Positions 62,804 through 64,000 of a DNA stretch of 64,000 bases are shown one piece after another (within the stretch, counting starts at the first letter, position 1; each line of letters opens with the position of its first letter). The DNA comes from JBHEBG01 sp046557915. Its GTDB lineage: Bacteria > Bacteroidota > Bacteroidia > Flavobacteriales > Flavobacteriaceae. Both the position numbers and the translations under genes were made by a program. The notes beneath the pieces are model-generated. The model was not told where the DNA came from, did not search any database, and saw nothing but the letters and a program-made list of their open reading frames with translations. The stretch lies in NCBI RefSeq assembly GCF_046557915.1, contig NZ_JBHEBG010000002.1:1-64000 (forward strand), read 5' to 3'.

Positions 62804-63925
62804 TCAGATAAAGGTCAATACATATCCAATTATTGCGCCGCCCAAAACTATAAATGCACTATTTAGTTTTTTGAAAACAAAGACGACGACTAAACTGGAA
62901 ACAACTATTAAAATCGTTCGCCAATCGGTTAGTGTGTCTTTAGCCATTTCTATACAAACCGCAATTATCAATGCAACCGCCGCGACATTTACAACATCTA
63001 AAATTACTCCAATAATTTTTGATTTCCGCATTTTGGGTATTAAAGGATTTAATATCAGTACAAAAAGAAAAGAAGGAAGAAAAATCCCAACCGTGGCTGC
63101 TGTTGCCCCCATTATTCCGTTCATCTGCCAACCTATGAAAGTAGCGGTGGATAATACCGGCCCTGGGGTTATTTGCCCTACGGCGATCGAATCAATCAAT
63201 GCCTGTCTCGTTAGCCATCCGCTTGCCACCAATTCTGTGTCTAGAAATGCAAACAAAACATAACCACTGCCATAAAGTATTGCCCCAACTTTTAAAAAAC
63301 TAAGAAATATTTTGAATGTTCCAATTTTTAGAGGTTCGCTGACTTGAAAAAGTAAAAGAGGGATAAGACTGTTTAAGTTGTCCCTATTTTTTTTGAAAAA
63401 ATAGATGGATAACCCGAGTGCGCCACAACCAAAAAGAGCAACTATTTCATTTACTCCAAGTAAACAAATTACTAAAGTTATTATTCCTAAAATTGCAAGC
63501 TCGGTGTTTTTTACGGCCTTTTTGCCAAGTCGGTAGGCAGCCATTACAATTATAGCTATAACTGCCGGCTTAATACCGTAAATAAAGGGTTCAACTTTTG
63601 GTAATTGTCCATACTCTTGATAAAGCCAAGCAAAAACAGAAGTGATTACAACCGCTGGTAAAATAAAACAAAAACCAGCGATGAGGAGACCTTTCCAACC
63701 GGCACGTTCGTGTCCACAGTGCATGGTCATTTCGGTGGAATTTGGACCCGGGATTAGGTTAGTTGCACCAATTAGGTCAAGAAAGTGTTCTTGTGTCATC
63801 CACTTTCTTTTGTTGACCACTTCGTCTTCCATCATTGCGATATGGGCTGCCGGACCACCAAAGGCAATACTTCCTAGTTTAAAGAATAATTTCGCAATTT
63901 CTTTTAGGTCATTTTTTTGAGACAT
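62804..63925 (-). CDS. chrA: ChrA chromate/sulfate transporter
   Basis: 373 aa with two homologous CHR halves. The N-terminal half has LGSIAFGGPAAHIAMMEDE and NLIPGPNSTEM; the C-terminal half has GYVLFAFLDTELV and QITPGPVLSTATFIGW. The GGP and PGP motifs are typical. ChrA exports chromate in resistant bacteria and may use other oxyanions. The last 75 bases of the window beyond it show no further feature. Confidence 0.9.
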   Translation of the reverse strand: MSQKNDLKEIAKLFFKLGSIAFGGPAAHIAMMEDEVVNKRKWMTQEHFLDLIGATNLIPGPNSTEMTMHCGHERAGWKGLLIAGFCFILPAVVITSVFAWLYQEYGQLPKVEPFIYGIKPAVIAIIVMAAYRLGKKAVKNTELAILGIITLVICLLGVNEIVALFGCGALGLSIYFFKKNRDNLNSLIPLLLFQVSEPLKIGTFKIFLSFLKVGAILYGSGYVLFAFLDTELVASGWLTRQALIDSIAVGQITPGPVLSTATFIGWQMNGIMGATAATVGIFLPSFLFVLILNPLIPKMRKSKIIGVILDVVNVAAVALIIAVCIEMAKDTLTDWRTILIVVSSLVVVFVFKKLNSAFIVLGGAIIGYVLTFI

Positions 63926-64000
63926 TTTTGGTTCGGTTCAGATGTTGAATTATTTCACAATTTTCGGCTTGTGCTACATGGATAGGATATGATTTTGTCA

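Noticed and set aside
1..64000. tRNA, rRNA and CRISPR arrays
   Set aside because: I saw no tRNA T-loop/acceptor pattern, no rRNA-like sequence and no short direct-repeat/spacer array; the only large tandem array is protein-coding.

Overview
The window looks like chromosome of a marine-type member of the Flavobacteriaceae (Bacteroidota). The evidence is taxon-specific: gldF and gldG gliding genes, three very large secreted proteins ending in type IX secretion (T9SS) sorting domains, low overall GC, no obvious Shine-Dalgarno sites, a possible TAnnTTTG -7 box, and start codons that include TTG and GTG. I could not determine the genus. Layout: (1) 1-7.6 kb: the 3' part of a galactose-oxidase-like T9SS protein with four near-identical 537-bp repeats, a CpsB/YwqE-type PHP phosphatase, a lipoprotein and an OmpW-like porin. 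(2) 7.6-17.0 kb: two giant T9SS proteins and a fibronectin-like lipoprotein, with a decayed tyrosine-integrase relic between them at about 10.79-11.17 kb. (3) 17.5-35.6 kb: a probable integrative mobilizable element lying against the 3' end of mnmE. It carries higBA, a PrrC/RloC-like ATPase that may be an anticodon nuclease, a mob module (membrane protein, relaxase, MobC, excisionase-like HTH, membrane protein), metabolic or envelope cargo around an AraC regulator, a small HTH/membrane-protein cluster and an intact tyrosine integrase. (4) 35.6-47.0 kb: conserved core genes: mnmE, a DUF4870 protein, dnaN, gldG, gldF, an ABM monooxygenase, a SAM hydrolase, phoH, purC, an exonuclease and a DUF294 signalling protein. 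(5) 47.2-52.3 kb: a compact six-gene leftward operon. It encodes two transglutaminase-like TPR proteins, a secreted RHS-core fragment fused to an HExxH (M91-like) toxin domain, a lipoprotein, an orphan JAB/JAMM toxin domain and a second lipoprotein. This reads as a small polymorphic-toxin locus. (6) 52.5-64 kb: mixed metabolic and stress genes: a DUF4386 protein, rsgA, a TrxR-like enzyme divergent from a Fur-family regulator with a palindromic operator, a nitrilase, an internally deleted amidohydrolase relic, a sulfatase, OsmC, a zincin-like lipoprotein, YdeI/OmdA, a LysE exporter and ChrA. How the parts may work together: the T9SS proteins are probably exported and anchored through the gliding/T9SS machinery. 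In the mobile element, the mob genes and oriT-like hairpins would serve transfer, higBA maintenance and the ATPase defence. A 20-nt near-palindromic motif occurs, exactly or degenerately, upstream of the araC gene, the esterase and the ankyrin gene, which suggests one small regulon inside the element. The most interesting places are the RHS/transglutaminase toxin operon, the PrrC/RloC-like ATPase, the oriT-like hairpins, the shared operator motif and the two gene relics. All functions are inferred from sequence reading alone; no database search was possible.
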